From Icerya purchasi (taxonomy: Eukaryota > Arthropoda > Insecta > Hemiptera > Monophlebidae): a stretch of 64,000 bases of DNA. The notes below the pieces were generated by a model that saw only the letters and a list, made by a program, of their open reading frames with translations, had not been told where the DNA came from and did not search any database. Location: NCBI GenBank assembly GCA_039619475.1, contig CM077115.1:296857756-296921755 (forward strand). The letters run 5' to 3'. The translations under genes and the position numbers were made by a program. Positions 22,350 to 32,445 of this stretch are shown one piece after another (the stretch's first letter is position 1; the number at the start of each line of letters is the position of its first letter).

Positions 22350-24170
22350 TAGTAATCTACTTCAATAGATAAAACTGCCAAAGCTAAAAGTCTTTCCTGA
22401 CCCGTTGTACTTCTTAAATAAGTTTTAATTAATTTTAAATTTAAAAGGCTTCTTCCGGTATTGTTAGCAAAATTCGATGTAAATATTTGGATAAATTTCT
22501 TTCAAGCTATTTTCTGTTATGTATTGCAGCAGATGTTTTACATCTTTGATGAAGTTGGGTAAATTTGGTAGAGCATTGTTATTAATTCTTTATACAATTT
22601 TTAAGGTTGGAAGTCGCTGCTCTCACCTACTCGCAGGACAGTGTATTAATCTTGACACTTTTTTAATATTTTGAACTTATTTAGATCACAGAGAAAACCA
22701 AAATTTTCAAAATGTCGATTAAAAGAAATAAATCTTGAATCCATATTGCTTATTATAGAATCAATCATGGCGTTAAAAAGTCTATTTCATACCAGCTTTT
22801 GGGAGACTATACAGGTTGATCGCTGCATTCATAATCGAACATCCTTTTCTTTTTGGCTACTCTTTTATTTTTAAAGTCTTTTGGCAGATCATAACTACTC
22901 TTCTCAATAAATTGACGAGCATCAGACAAGCATGTTTTGAATCCACTTTGTCGGTATTCTTTGACCCAGTCACAAAATGTACACAAATGTTCAAGAGCAA
23001 TGCTTAAATGGACTTGTACAGATTTCTCATACCATACATGTAATGATATGAGAAATTCTAAACTGAGCATTTTGTTTAAAACTGAATTAAAATCACTGAG
23101 TGCGTCAGATTGTTCAGTTTTATTCTTTAAACTTTTGATGCATTCAAAATGATGTCATCAAATTGTAATAATACAGCCTTCACTGCTTCAATTCTACTTT
23201 CCCACCTTGTATCTGATAAAGGCTTCATAGTAAGCTTTAATTTGCCTTTGATTAATTCCCAGCATTTGATGGAACTTGAAAATAGCGAAGAAATTTTCTG
23301 AATAAAAGCAAAAAATATTTTTGCTGCCACAGAAGAATTAGCTATGTCTACCAACAGCAGCAGATTCCAGCTATGACAACCGCAGGGTGAACAAATGCCC
23401 TGGGATTAACTTTTAATATTCGAATTTTAACTTCACCATTTATGCCTGGCATATTTGCATCATTGTCGTATCCTTGGCCACGTCAGTTTGGAATATTTAA
23501 GCCATTTTTTTTTTTGAGCTCTCCAAGTATTGCATTAGTTAAATATTTTCTAAACATCTTAGTGACAGCAAGAAATCCGATAAAGTTTTCTTCTATTGTG
23601 CCGGTTGATGTAATACAAAATCTTAAGATGACTGACATTTGTTCAACTTCACTACACAGTCTCTAGTGCAGTCAAGCAAAAAAGATTAATATTTTGCCTC
23701 TTTTACCCTACGAATCACTTCATCGATAACTATTTTTGATATTAATATAATCAATTCATTCTGAATATCGTGGCTTAAATAATGGTGTGCAAATTGTTTG
23801 TCACTGATGCGTTTCATATGTTCCCGTAACGTAGGATCAAATTTGGATATCAATTTAAATAAGTCTATGAAGTTACCAGAATTTCTGGTGTCGTCGTCTG
23901 TCTTGAGTGATTTTCTGTGACCTCTAAATGCCAGTTTGCACGCGAGACAACAGTTTACGTCAGTCCTGGTTATAATTATGTTTCAAAAATTCTGCATACG
24001 TAATAAAAATTGTAATTGAAATAAAAATTTGACAGTTCGGAGAGTTTCTAATTATATTTATCGTTATAAGATGAGTAAAATTTTTTGGTCGTGATCGCAG
24101 CTTTTCAAGTACCTAATGCATAAATCTTTAAGACATGAGGCCCCTTGAACCACGAGGCCGTGGGCGGTCG
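22350..24170 (-). pseudogene. hAT transposase (DUF4371/ZMYM-like), disrupted
   Basis: From the N-terminal side on the minus strand: RNSGNFIDLFKLISKFDPTL, REHMKRISDKQFAHHYLSHD, IQNELIILISKIVIDEVIRR (the DUF4371 region, about 23900-23700), then KCWELIKGKLKLTMKPLSDT and RWESRIEAVKAVLLQFDDI (23290-23140), a central linker (23070-22807), and at the end LKLIKTYLRSTTGQERLLAL, the C-terminal hAT dimerisation motif (about 22445-22370). The order and motifs are those of ZMYM1-like hAT transposases common in insects. Several stops and frameshifts break it. Confidence 0.85.
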
Positions 24171-24292
24171 CCCACATTGCCCACGCCTTACGCCGCCTCT
24201 GTGTGTATGCGTGTGTACACGCGCAACACACATATACACATTATCCTTTTATGCAAATCTTTGGTTAAAATTTTCTGAAAAATTCATTGTTT

Positions 24293-24297
<5 letters not shown>

Positions 24298-24322
<25 letters not shown>
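24298..24322. repeat. (TA)n microsatellite in the hAT
   Basis: TA run followed by poly-T. A second TA run lies at 24588-24622 in the Harbinger part. Confidence 0.9.
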
Positions 24323-24332
<10 letters not shown>

Positions 24333-24580
24333 TTTGACACCGAAAATTCTACCTATTATCTATATAAAAATTTGTTTTGTTTACATTAATAATTATATGT
24401 TAATTCGTAAATTCAAAATAATATAATTAAACTAAATTAAGGAACATTTAGTTATTCCATAAAACTGATAATTTTGTCACTTCCGTTAAGGGCCCCTAAT
24501 ATTTCCATAGTCCCGGGCCTATCATACACTTAATCCGGGCCTGTATAATAGTTGTCTTTCATATAACATTTCTTTGCCAT

Positions 24581-24624
<44 letters not shown>

Positions 24625-24690
24625 TTATTTATTTTGTTTGTAATTTGTATAAATATTTGTCCCTTTTTTTACTTAATTTCTACGCAATAG

Positions 24691-24816
24691 AAAAACTAAT
24701 TGAAATGGTTAGAAAATATGAATTTTTATACAATACGGAACATACAGATTTTAAAAATGTAAATATGAAAAATGATATTTGGTCTGTAATTATACAAAAA
24801 CTTGAAATAAAAGATG
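24691..24816 (+). CDS. MADF-like DNA-binding domain exon
   Basis: An AG acceptor (ctacgcaatag) and a GGTAAATT donor bracket a frame reading KLIEMVRKYEFLYNTEHTDF, KNVNMKNDIWSVIIQKLEIK. This fits the first half of a MADF/Myb-SANT-like domain (LIExVRxxPxLYDxxHxDYKNxxxxxxxWxxIAxxL). PIF/Harbinger elements carry a separate MADF or Myb-like protein besides the transposase, so this is probably that gene's remnant. The second half of the domain was not found; the Helitron starts 170 bp later. Confidence 0.6.
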
Positions 24817-25329
24817 GTAAATTATTTTTCGTCTGTATTTAAACTTTACATGTAATTTTAAAACCTGTTGTTTTGAATTTTATTATTATGTAGAAGAAAT
24901 GAAATATGAGTTTGAAAATTTTGAATTTCAGAAAAATGTCCATTAAAATTTAATAATGTGAAGAGATTAATTTTCTTCGCATATTTCTATACTAATATTA
25001 TAAAGAGGAAAGATTTGATTGTTTGTTTGTTTGTTTGCATTGAATAGGCTCCGAAACTACTAGACCGATCTGAAAAATTCTTTCACTGTTGGGAAGCTAC
25101 ACTATCTCCGGGTGACAGACTATATTATATTTTGAAAAATATTAGGCATCCTTACTAAAACTCCAATAATGTAACCCAAGGTGTAATTTTTTTTTTTTTT
25201 TCTTTTTTTTTTTCTTATGATCTAGAACTGACGAGAAGTCTCGTCATCGACCTGAACTAATAAGTTAATTATACAAGAGTCGGTCCAGCGACCGAGCTCT
25301 CATGTGTTTATAATTGAAACTGCAACATT

Positions 25330-28314
25330 TTACATATAATCGGTGATGCGTGTTCTCTTGAGCCTTCTATTGGCTTCTTGAATTAGCAGTCCTGCTGCTA
25401 ATGGGTTTCCATGGACTTTCAGTCTTGATAGATAATTCTGAATAACTTGAATTATTTCTTCCTCTACATATTTTATCCGCGGGTCTTTGTGCAGCGTATC
25501 ATTCGACACGAACCACGAGGCACCGATTATCATGCGTAGAATTTTATTTTGGCATCGCTGTATTTTTTGTTTATTGGACTTTGAAGCGCAACCCCACAGC
25601 TCGCAACCATATAGCCAAATTGATTTCAATATCATAGAGTATAGCAGCAGCTTGTTGTTCAGAGATAGTTGAACCATTGGCCTCAGCAGCCAGTATAACT
25701 GTCTGGTCCTGATATTTAATTCTGTTTTTTTCGCTGTTATATGCGGTAACCAAGTTAAGGATTGATCTAAATGAATTCCTAAATATTTGAAACAAGAGCT
25801 TTGGGGTGTAATTTTTCCATTAATAGTCACTTGATATTTTTCTCGATTAATACGCCGTTTGGTGAATATAATATGACTACTTTTTAACTCGTTTATTACT
25901 ATTTTCCATTGGTGAAACCAATCCACTGTCTGGTCGATAGCACTTTGAAGCTGCTGAGTAGCCGTAATGAGACAGTGATGAGTAGCTATAATTGCTGTGT
26001 CATCAGCAAAGGTAGCAATAAACGAGGTTTCTGGGATGTCACTAGTAAATATAGAATACAAAAGTGGTCCCAGGATGCTTCCCTGGGGAACACCTGCCTG
26101 GATTTTATATATCTGTGATTGGCTGTTGCAAACAGTTACTTGAAAATAGCGCTCTTCAAAGTACGACATCAAAATATTGAAGTATTCTAACGGTAGAATT
26201 TGCTTACATTTATATAGCAGCCCTGAGTGCCAGACTCTGTCAAATGCCTGCTTGACATCGAGGAAGACGGCTGAGCATATCATCTTATTTTCAAGACATT
26301 CTTCTATTAGTTTTGCGACTCGATGAACCTGTTGCACTGTAGAATGGCCAGAACGGAATCCAAATTGGTGATTGGGGATAATCTTTTTGTTGACAATAAT
26401 TTTTTGTAATCTTTTTAATATGAGTTTTTCAAAAACTTTATAAAGTATTGGAAGGAGCGAAATAGGACGGTATGATGTCACATCTTCAGGAGGTTTACCT
26501 GGTTTCAGCACCATTAGAACTTTAGCAAATTTCCATAGCACAGGAACATATTGCAGTCTTAGGATTGAATTGTATAAATACGTCAACAATACCACGGCTT
26601 TTTTTGGGAGCTGCTTCAGAATCGCTCCTGTGATTAGATCGAATCCGGGAGCTTTTTTGTTATTAAGCTTCTTGATTATGGATCCGATTTCTCCGGGTGA
26701 AAAAGGTTTTATCCGTCTGTTTGAAGTTGTCGGATACTGGTGCAAGTAGTTGTGTATCGACCCCTCTAAACGTGATTTTATTTTGTTTGGTTTAAAAATA
26801 TCTTTTAAATAGGTCGCAAATGTTTCTGATTTCATGCTATCGTCTGTAGCCTAGTTCCCATCTTGCATTTTTATAGGATTATTTCGAGTTTTTAGCCGCT
26901 TCATATATTTTGTTGCTTTCCATAACGAGTAACCGCCATCCTTAGAATTGGATAGGCTGTTAACATAATCCGTGAATGTATCGTTTTTAAATCTTTTGAT
27001 TAACAACTTCAACTTTTTAGTCTGTTTATTTAGTTGTCTCTTATCATTAGGGAATCTTGTTCGCATCCAACGTTTACGAACTTTTCTTTTAATGACGACT
27101 TCCTTACGTATATAATTTAGATATATTACAGTTTGCCTGAATTGTTTGTTCAGCGGAGGTGTGCTTGAGTAAGCTGCATTGGTTATTTGGTTAGTGAATA
27201 GATTTACAGCATCATCAATACTTGATTTTGTTTTTAACGAGATAGAGAGATTTATTGCACCATCTAAAGTCTGTCTGAATTTATCCCAGTCAGTAAGCCT
27301 GCTGGTTAGAGTGGGTCTCTTTTCCTTTAGCCACATTTGATCACTGATTGTTAATATAACCGGCGAGTGATCGGAAGATAGGGAAAATTGATCATTAGTG
27401 ACTTTAAGATATGTTTGGGAGATACCTTTGGCTATGAAAAAATCCAATAGATCCGGAATTTTATTCCTATCTGTTGGCCACTATGTGGGCAGTCCTCCTG
27501 ATATGATATCACAGTGTTCTGTTTCAACAGCAATTTTTAAATTTTTGCCTCTAGGGGTAGTTAATCTGGAAGCCCAGTGTATACTTTTTGCGTTAAAATC
27601 TCCTCCAATTATAAATCGATTACCCATTCCTTTTATAAAATCTATAAATTGTATAGGCTGTATTTTGTGCTTTGGGGGACAGTAAACAGCTGCAACGTTC
27701 AAGGTGTTATTTGTCTGTTTTATAGCAATGGAAGTAGCTTGAAGGTATTCTTTGCAGTAACTGTGCCTTATATCATGAGGAATGCTATCTTTAACGATTG
27801 TGATCCTCCTCGTACATGTGATGCTAATCACATTTTCTTTGAGTGTCCTGCTCTTCGTAACGAACGCTCCCTTTTATACAGTCAGCTCCTGTCATTAGGT
27901 CTCCCTACTCCTTATAACTCTTCCTTTATCCTCTCCTTTCCTTCATCTTCTGTGGTGTCCGCACTGCTGTCCTTTGTTGCGTCCATTTCGGACCGCTTAG
28001 TTATTTAATTTCTTAGCTTAGTTTTCTTGTTGCTGGGTCAATGCCGCTGGCGCGCCCAAAAAAAAAAAAAAAATAATAATAATGATTGCTGTCCCAGCAT
28101 GCGCTTTGTTATCGGGATGTAATGTCCAGTATGTTTTATGACGTTTCAAGTTTATGTCATTTTTATCAGTAAAATGAGCTTCTGATATAAGCATGATGTC
28201 AATATCGTTTGTGTGCAAGTAAAGTTCTACTTCTAGCTGATGTTGTAACAAGCCATTCGCATTCCACAAGGCTATTTTATAACATAAAGGATGACTTGGT
28301 CTTGTAGGAATCAT
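25330..28314 (-). pseudogene. LINE ORF2 (endonuclease-reverse transcriptase), broken by two stops and an insertion
   Basis: Starts MIPTRPSHPLCYKIALWNAN with APE-type endonuclease motifs: WNANGL, ISEAHF, GGDFNAKSIHW and SSDHSPV. The RT part (26835-25330, 501 open codons) shows PGFDLITGAILKQLP, YRPISLLPILYKVFEKL, NHQFGFRSGHST, SAVFLDVKQAFDRVWH, AGVPQGSILGPLLY and TFADDTAII, with both palm aspartates present. Disruptions: a foreign LINE piece inside the endonuclease (27801-28080), a TAG before WPTDRN (27481-27483) and a TAG after QDGN (26851-26853). No RNase H follows, which fits Jockey. Without these breaks the protein would be about 900 residues. Confidence 0.9.
27793..28088 (+). mobile_element. 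5'-truncated I-like LINE insertion with target duplication
   Basis: The insert spans 27801-28080. It carries the last 65 codons of an I-like ORF2 (CDANHIFFECPALRNERSLL to ISDRLVI and a stop at about 28006), a 3' UTR ending GGTCAATGCCGCTGGCGCGC, and an A/AAT tail. The flanks AACGATTG (27793-27800) and AATGATTG (28081-28088) are an 8-bp target duplication with one mismatch. It is a relative of the 7036-8285 copy (shared FECxxL and LPTPY/VPTPY..FILSxPS motifs) and cuts the endonuclease of the Jockey element. Confidence 0.85.
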
Positions 28315-29906
28315 TTTGTTTTTAACATAATAGACATAATGTTAGTGATAATGTCGTTAAACATACTTGCTTGTTGCTGAATAATATCTTTAAATAGTGT
28401 CCGAATTTCATCCAAAAACATGTTTAGTGTTTGTTTAATATCCCAGTCATTTTGGGAGAACGTTACAGTGTCAGATAAGTTCCCTCTGGCAGCCTGAGCA
28501 TACGATTTAGGCTTTAGAACCTGAGCTTGTTCTCGTTGTCGAGATCTATCTCTTGTTGTGGGATATTTTAATTCGTTTGGTGACCGTTGTTCTGTGGATC
28601 GCTGAATTGTCACGCCCAGTTGAGGATCTGAAGAGGGCACATTTATTGCCGGAGTTTGAAGCTGGACATTACCTTTTTTAACCGAACTTTCTTCACCGTA
28701 TCTATGCGTTAGGATTTTTTTATAAATTTCACATCCCCTATAATTTGCAGGATGGTTACCTTGACAGTTAGCGCACTTCGTTGCCTGGTTAGGTGGTTTG
28801 TTGCAATCTTGTGAAATATGGCTTTCGCCACATTTAACACAAGCAAAAGCTTTATTGCAGTAACTTTTGGTATGGCCAAATCTTTGGCATCTAAAGCACT
28901 GTGGGATAATGTTTTTTTTGTGTGGAGTTTCTATTTTTACTTTTATGTTAAGCAACGACTGAATCTTGTAGATATCAATGTTAGTTTTATCGGGCTCTAA
29001 GTCCACAAAGAACAGTGGCAAGGGCTGCTTGCTTACCCTATGCCTCACATTTATCACATTTCTCACTTGGTGTCCATATTCAACTAGAGCAGCGGCAATA
29101 TCCTTAGTATCGACAGAATGGTGGAGGTGTCTAATCACTGCTCTGAAACTTCTATCTGTTTTGATCTGATAGGTGTGGTGTTCGATCTCTTCGTCCTTGA
29201 AATATTTTATTAGACGTCGGTAATGTTCAACTTTGTTTGTTTTGATTTCCACCCTTTTATCAGTTAGAGCTCTGCAGGATATATCGGTAGCTGGGATAAC
29301 ATGGATAATGTCTGCCAGCATTTTTGTGTAATCAACAACTCCATAAATTATTATTGGGGGCGGTCTCGGTTCTTTAGTGTTGTTATTACTATCTTCCCTA
29401 ACTTCTTTGTCATCGTTTTTGTCATCTTCCACTGATAGAATAGCGAATCTGTTACTGCTACGTTTTACTTTTGTTTCTACTGTATCGGAAGAAACACTTC
29501 TTGCAAACTGTCTTTGTCTTTTCCTCCTAGTAACTTCTTGCCAGCCATGATCAGGAAGAATATTTGGCTGGAGATCATTTTCTTCCATCCGATTTGAGGA
29601 ATATGGACTTAGTGGAAGAGCAGCATGCACGTGAGTAGACGGGATCTCCTCTTCCAACATCGGGGCTGATTTATCAGAATTTATATAAAATTGATCATTA
29701 TACTCTATATTAGATTCATAATTGTTACTGCCATTATCGTTAGTATTGTTAGTAGCGACTGGAGGCCTGTAAACGTCATTGGTGGTGTTAGTAGAAATTG
29801 GAATAAAATCACCTGAATTCGATGTATATGGTGTTGGAATACTGTTATCAATAGTTCTGAAGGTCAGAGATTTGCAGCTAAGTTTCGGCGTGCGAAGAAC
29901 CGACAT
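28311..29906 (-). CDS. LINE ORF1 (gag-like RNA-binding protein), intact
   Basis: Open for 531 codons from MSVLRTPKLSCKSLTFR to MLKTK. ORF1 proteins bind the LINE RNA and bring it to chromatin. An N-terminal polar region is followed by a basic segment (GWQEVTRRKRQRQ), a PRE_C2HC-like fold (about residues 190-330) and three zinc knuckles: CFRCQRFGHTKSYC, CVKCGESHISQDC and CANCQGNHPANYRGC (about residues 340-395). The stop TGA overlaps the ORF2 start as ATGA, which suggests termination-reinitiation for ORF2. It is the only long transposon frame in the window that is open throughout. Confidence 0.9.
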   Translation of the reverse strand: MSVLRTPKLSCKSLTFRTIDNSIPTPYTSNSGDFIPISTNTTNDVYRPPVATNNTNDNGSNNYESNIEYNDQFYINSDKSAPMLEEEIPSTHVHAALPLSPYSSNRMEENDLQPNILPDHGWQEVTRRKRQRQFARSVSSDTVETKVKRSSNRFAILSVEDDKNDDKEVREDSNNNTKEPRPPPIIIYGVVDYTKMLADIIHVIPATDISCRALTDKRVEIKTNKVEHYRRLIKYFKDEEIEHHTYQIKTDRSFRAVIRHLHHSVDTKDIAAALVEYGHQVRNVINVRHRVSKQPLPLFFVDLEPDKTNIDIYKIQSLLNIKVKIETPHKKNIIPQCFRCQRFGHTKSYCNKAFACVKCGESHISQDCNKPPNQATKCANCQGNHPANYRGCEIYKKILTHRYGEESSVKKGNVQLQTPAINVPSSDPQLGVTIQRSTEQRSPNELKYPTTRDRSRQREQAQVLKPKSYAQAARGNLSDTVTFSQNDWDIKQTLNMFLDEIRTLFKDIIQQQASMFNDIITNIMSIMLKTK

Positions 29907-30832
29907 TTTGATAAGCTTGATGGATATGTAAGAAAACCGGCTTGCTTATCAGCAAGCCAATCGCGATTGAATTTAACCGCTAAAGATTTATTACGATAAG
30001 CACGCACGTGAACACGAACTATATTTGTTTATCGACGTAATAAAAATATTAGCGACAATAGAACGCGAAACACACAACCAGACGTAAAATTACTTACAGG
30101 AAAATGACCTAAACAATTTCTTACATCGCGTGCGTTGCAAAAACTATTGATGATAGAACAAAATAATGTACTATGACTTTGCAGAACACATCATTATCTA
30201 CAAAAAGTGTCGCGTCAGCATATGTCCAACTATTATAGTTATGTCACAATAAGTGTTCTTTTATTTTAAACATTTAATTGAAATGCTGCCGCTAGAAAAG
30301 GCTCTTTATTTGTACCTTGGTATTAATCCTTATCAAAATAAATTACTTCATATCCAAGACTGCTTCAATACCTTTATATAACTTTTTGAATTATTCAATT
30401 CGGACATTTCATTCGGAAGATATCACAAGTTTAAAAATGTAAGTCAATGTCAATAAATAAAGTGCGCGCAGCTCATTTGCGCGGTCAGCTCCCTATGCAG
30501 CGGTCGTATGCGGAATCAAATAATTTTTGTTTGAAAATATTTTGAATTCGCTTTAAATTCGTTTAGGAGGTAATTAAACCCAGCAAAAAAGTTATTTTTA
30601 AAACTAAACAAAAGTTCTTATCATAACTGAAGCCGTTTTTTTATTTTTTTTTTTCAGTAAGTACTACCTGATAATAAATATATATTGTACATTTAACTAT
30701 TCAAACAGCTTAGTGACTTGGTAGTAGTTCTTATAATTTTTCAATTACATTTTTATATAGGTAATTCCTGTTCAACAGCTAAGCAAATAATTTAGTACAA
30801 AGGCAGTTTAAATTTTTTTTTATCATTTTAAA

Positions 30833-31470
30833 GTGCCCAAAAGATCAAGATCTCAAATTTCTAGAAATAGTTCCCAGGCGAGGGCATCAAAAATACGTCG
30901 TAATGGAGAATCTTTATCAGAAACTGAAAATCGTCTTGCAAGTCAGAGAGAATACGCGTCGCAATCGCGTGCCAGAGAGTCGAGTATCGAGCGTTCGCAG
31001 TGGCTTGCTGAACAAAATTTGAGAACCTCTCAAGTCCGCGCGCGGGAGTCGAGTACGGAGCGTTTGCAGCGGCTTGAAGAGCAAAATATTAGACAAACAT
31101 ACAATCTTGCACTAGGGAATCGAGCTCTGAGCGTTCCCAATGCCTTCGAGATCAGAGAGAAAGACAACAGACGTCAACGACTAGCGTTCGTAATCGAGTT
31201 TTAGCTCATAGTTACAGATCGGCTTTCAGATACGATCCACAGATTGATTATGCTCAACAGTCTTCCGTTCAAATCGGAACCATGAATAAGATCTGCTCTA
31301 AGTGTTCTGCCAAAAAATGGGCCAATGAACCTAATGGTATGTGCTGTGCTTCTGGAAATGTTAGTCTCCCCAATATTCAGGAGCCGCCACAGCCAATAAA
31401 AAATCTTTTGACAAATAATCATTTACTGATACTCTTACACAGTCATGAACTGAATTCCGCACGGGTGTAA
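30833..31470 (+). pseudogene. Helitron Rep/helicase N-terminal remnant
   Basis: The first frame has repeated basic blocks: [34 protein letters not shown] and, after a frameshift near 31115, RESSSERSQCLRDQRERQQ. The frame then gives AHSYRSAFRYDPQIDYAQQS, SVQIGTMNKICSKCSAKKW and ANEPNGMCCASGNVSLPNI. The SRA-x-E repeats, the YDPxIDYxxxxxVxIGxM stretch and the CxxC..CC cluster are standard for the N-terminus of Helitron proteins in animals. The Rep nickase (HUH) and Pif1 helicase are missing. The frame begins at GTG where ATG is expected. Confidence 0.85.
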
Positions 31471-32445
31471 TTTAACAAATGAAGTAATTTTTTAGAATCA
31501 TAATTCACACGAGCAACGTGGCGACACAGTTAGTATTTTATAAATAATACATTTTTCACTAATATTCATACTATTAATAATTTCCATCGATTTGTTTTAT
31601 ATATTAATAATTTACATAAATGAATTACCGTATAAACATTAATAAAAATTACGTTGTTATTGATTATACTTGTAATAAAAAATTTTGCATAAAATATTAA
31701 TGAAGTACCTAAAAATATGGAGTATACTTTTTCTTTTTTTTTTTTTTTTTTAATGTAAGAACACCCTAAAAAATCATCAATATTTATTTCAAATTTATGT
31801 GTATTTATAATAATTATTTCAGTTCTAATGGGTGGTGGTGTTAACCCCCCTGACATTTCATATTCCTCGCAGCAATGGGCAACGGACCTAAAGGAATGGA
31901 CGCTGTATAATTGTCCTCGAGTACTACACCCCTCTATGTAATCTCACGATTTAAACCTCATTGTAAACCTTTGGGATAAACTCGATAAAGAAGTTTGTAC
32001 CCCGCTGCCGACCAACATCGCTGAGACTCAATTTTTTTGTAATGATTTATTTTTTGATTTATTCTATCTTTTAATGTTAATTTTTTTTTTTAGAATTATT
32101 TATTTGGTTAAGATATTTAAGTTATTTTATAAAAATACCTATACTTATTATGATCCACATACGGGTGAGTTTCGTCGTTTTTTTCCTTTTTCTTATGCAG
32201 CGTATGAAAACTTTTGTGACTGTATAAATAATTTAGTGATTTCCTATCCGTCATGTGATCGCCTTTAGTACTTTCAATATTTAGCGCGGATGTTCCTTTT
32301 TTCATTCTGTTACTATGTTACTGCCTACGCATTGTCAATTTATATTTCTTATTTTTTTCTTCCTTTTATTTTTCCAATCACCCGCTGAAAACATAACGGC
32401 TTCTGTACATTATAGTAGATGTTTGAATAATTTTGTGAGTATGTG

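Larger units (their letters stand above)
21817..24551 (-). mobile_element. hAT transposon with 8-bp target duplication
   Basis: The element spans 21825-24543. The left terminus CAGGCCTGGATTTAG and right (reverse complement) CAGGCCCGGATTAAG are near-identical inverted repeats. TATAATAG lies at 21817-21824 and again at 24544-24551, an exact 8-bp duplication as expected for hAT. The length of 2.7 kb fits a full hAT. The transposase, on the minus strand, is broken. Confidence 0.95.
25187..30150 (-). mobile_element. Jockey-type LINE, near full length
   Basis: On the minus strand: 5' UTR, ORF1 (29906-28311), ORF2 (28314-25330), a short 3' UTR and poly(A) (poly-T at 25187-25214). About 5 kb, the usual length for Jockey elements, with no RNase H domain. 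The 5' border is approximate (30.1-30.3 kb) because no target duplication could be matched. It lies inside the Helitron and is itself interrupted at 27801-28080. Confidence 0.85.
24986..31533 (+). mobile_element. Helitron, split by a Jockey-type LINE and internally deleted
   Basis: The 5' end TCTATACTAATATTATAAAG and the following TTTGTTTGTTTG and GGCTCCGAAACTACTAGACC are of a style recurrent at Helitron 5' ends in insects (from memory). The 3' end near 31533 has a hairpin CACG-AGCAA-CGTG (31508-31520) about ten bases before a TTAG terminus followed by T, the Helitron layout (hairpin then CTRR|T). Helitron ORF remains lie at 30833-31470. The borders rest on motif shape because Helitrons make no target duplication. 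The 5' flanking base is T rather than the expected A. Confidence 0.65.
21603..31888 (+). mobile_element. PIF/Harbinger-like transposon inserted in the Tc1 transposase (TAA duplication)
   Basis: The left end GGCTCGTTGCCCATTGCAGC and the reverse complement of the right end GGTCCGTTGCCCATTGCTGC are inverted repeats that continue through GAGGAAT and GAAATGT. TAA lies at 21600-21602 and again at 31889-31891; removing one copy with the insert restores a continuous Tc1 reading (KIV-KEWTLYNC). A 3-bp TAA/TTA duplication and GG-starting termini are the hallmark of PIF/Harbinger. Without the nested hAT and Helitron only about 1 kb remains, with a MADF-like exon but no DDE transposase, so it is non-autonomous. 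Confidence 0.85.
20858..32030 (+). pseudogene. Tc1 transposase, split by insertion and mutated
   Basis: Starts MRRGKNTALAIRQVTISLRD then EGKNLGEIATLFKLPRGAI (paired-like HTH), followed by NPKLNAQKLTAEF, VETVRRTLRKAGYRGRIAR and, in a shifted frame, FSDECKFSVVRSDGR with the first catalytic Asp. Then GVGKLVFIEEIVTAVKYSNL and ENIFKYYINNYPKH, where the second Asp (usually QDNDPKH) is lost. The frame resumes after the insertion at 31889 with KEWTLYNCPRVL and SHDLNLIVNLWDKLDKEV, where the third acidic residue (IEN) is Val. The N-terminal part ends at 21602. It is catalytically dead besides being interrupted. Confidence 0.85.
20468..32445 (+). mobile_element. Tc1-family transposon with IR/DR ends, split by a nested 10.3-kb insertion
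   Basis: The outer ends are inverted: CACATACTCACAAAATTATT at 20468 and its complement ending at 32445, with TA directly outside on the right. Each end has a second inner copy of the same motif: 20685-20716 (TACAGTCACAAAATGATTCA) and, inverted, 32195-32236, about 210 bp from the outer copy on both sides. This IR/DR layout is known from Sleeping Beauty-like Tc1 elements. Removing the insertion at 21603-31888 and one TAA leaves about 1.7 kb, the usual Tc1 size. No TA is seen at the left border, so that side may be mutated. Confidence 0.85.

Noticed and set aside
27577..28008. 143-codon plus-strand frame
   Set aside because: Chimera: its first part is antisense to the LINE endonuclease; only the part after 27801 is the sense C-terminus of the inserted I-like LINE.
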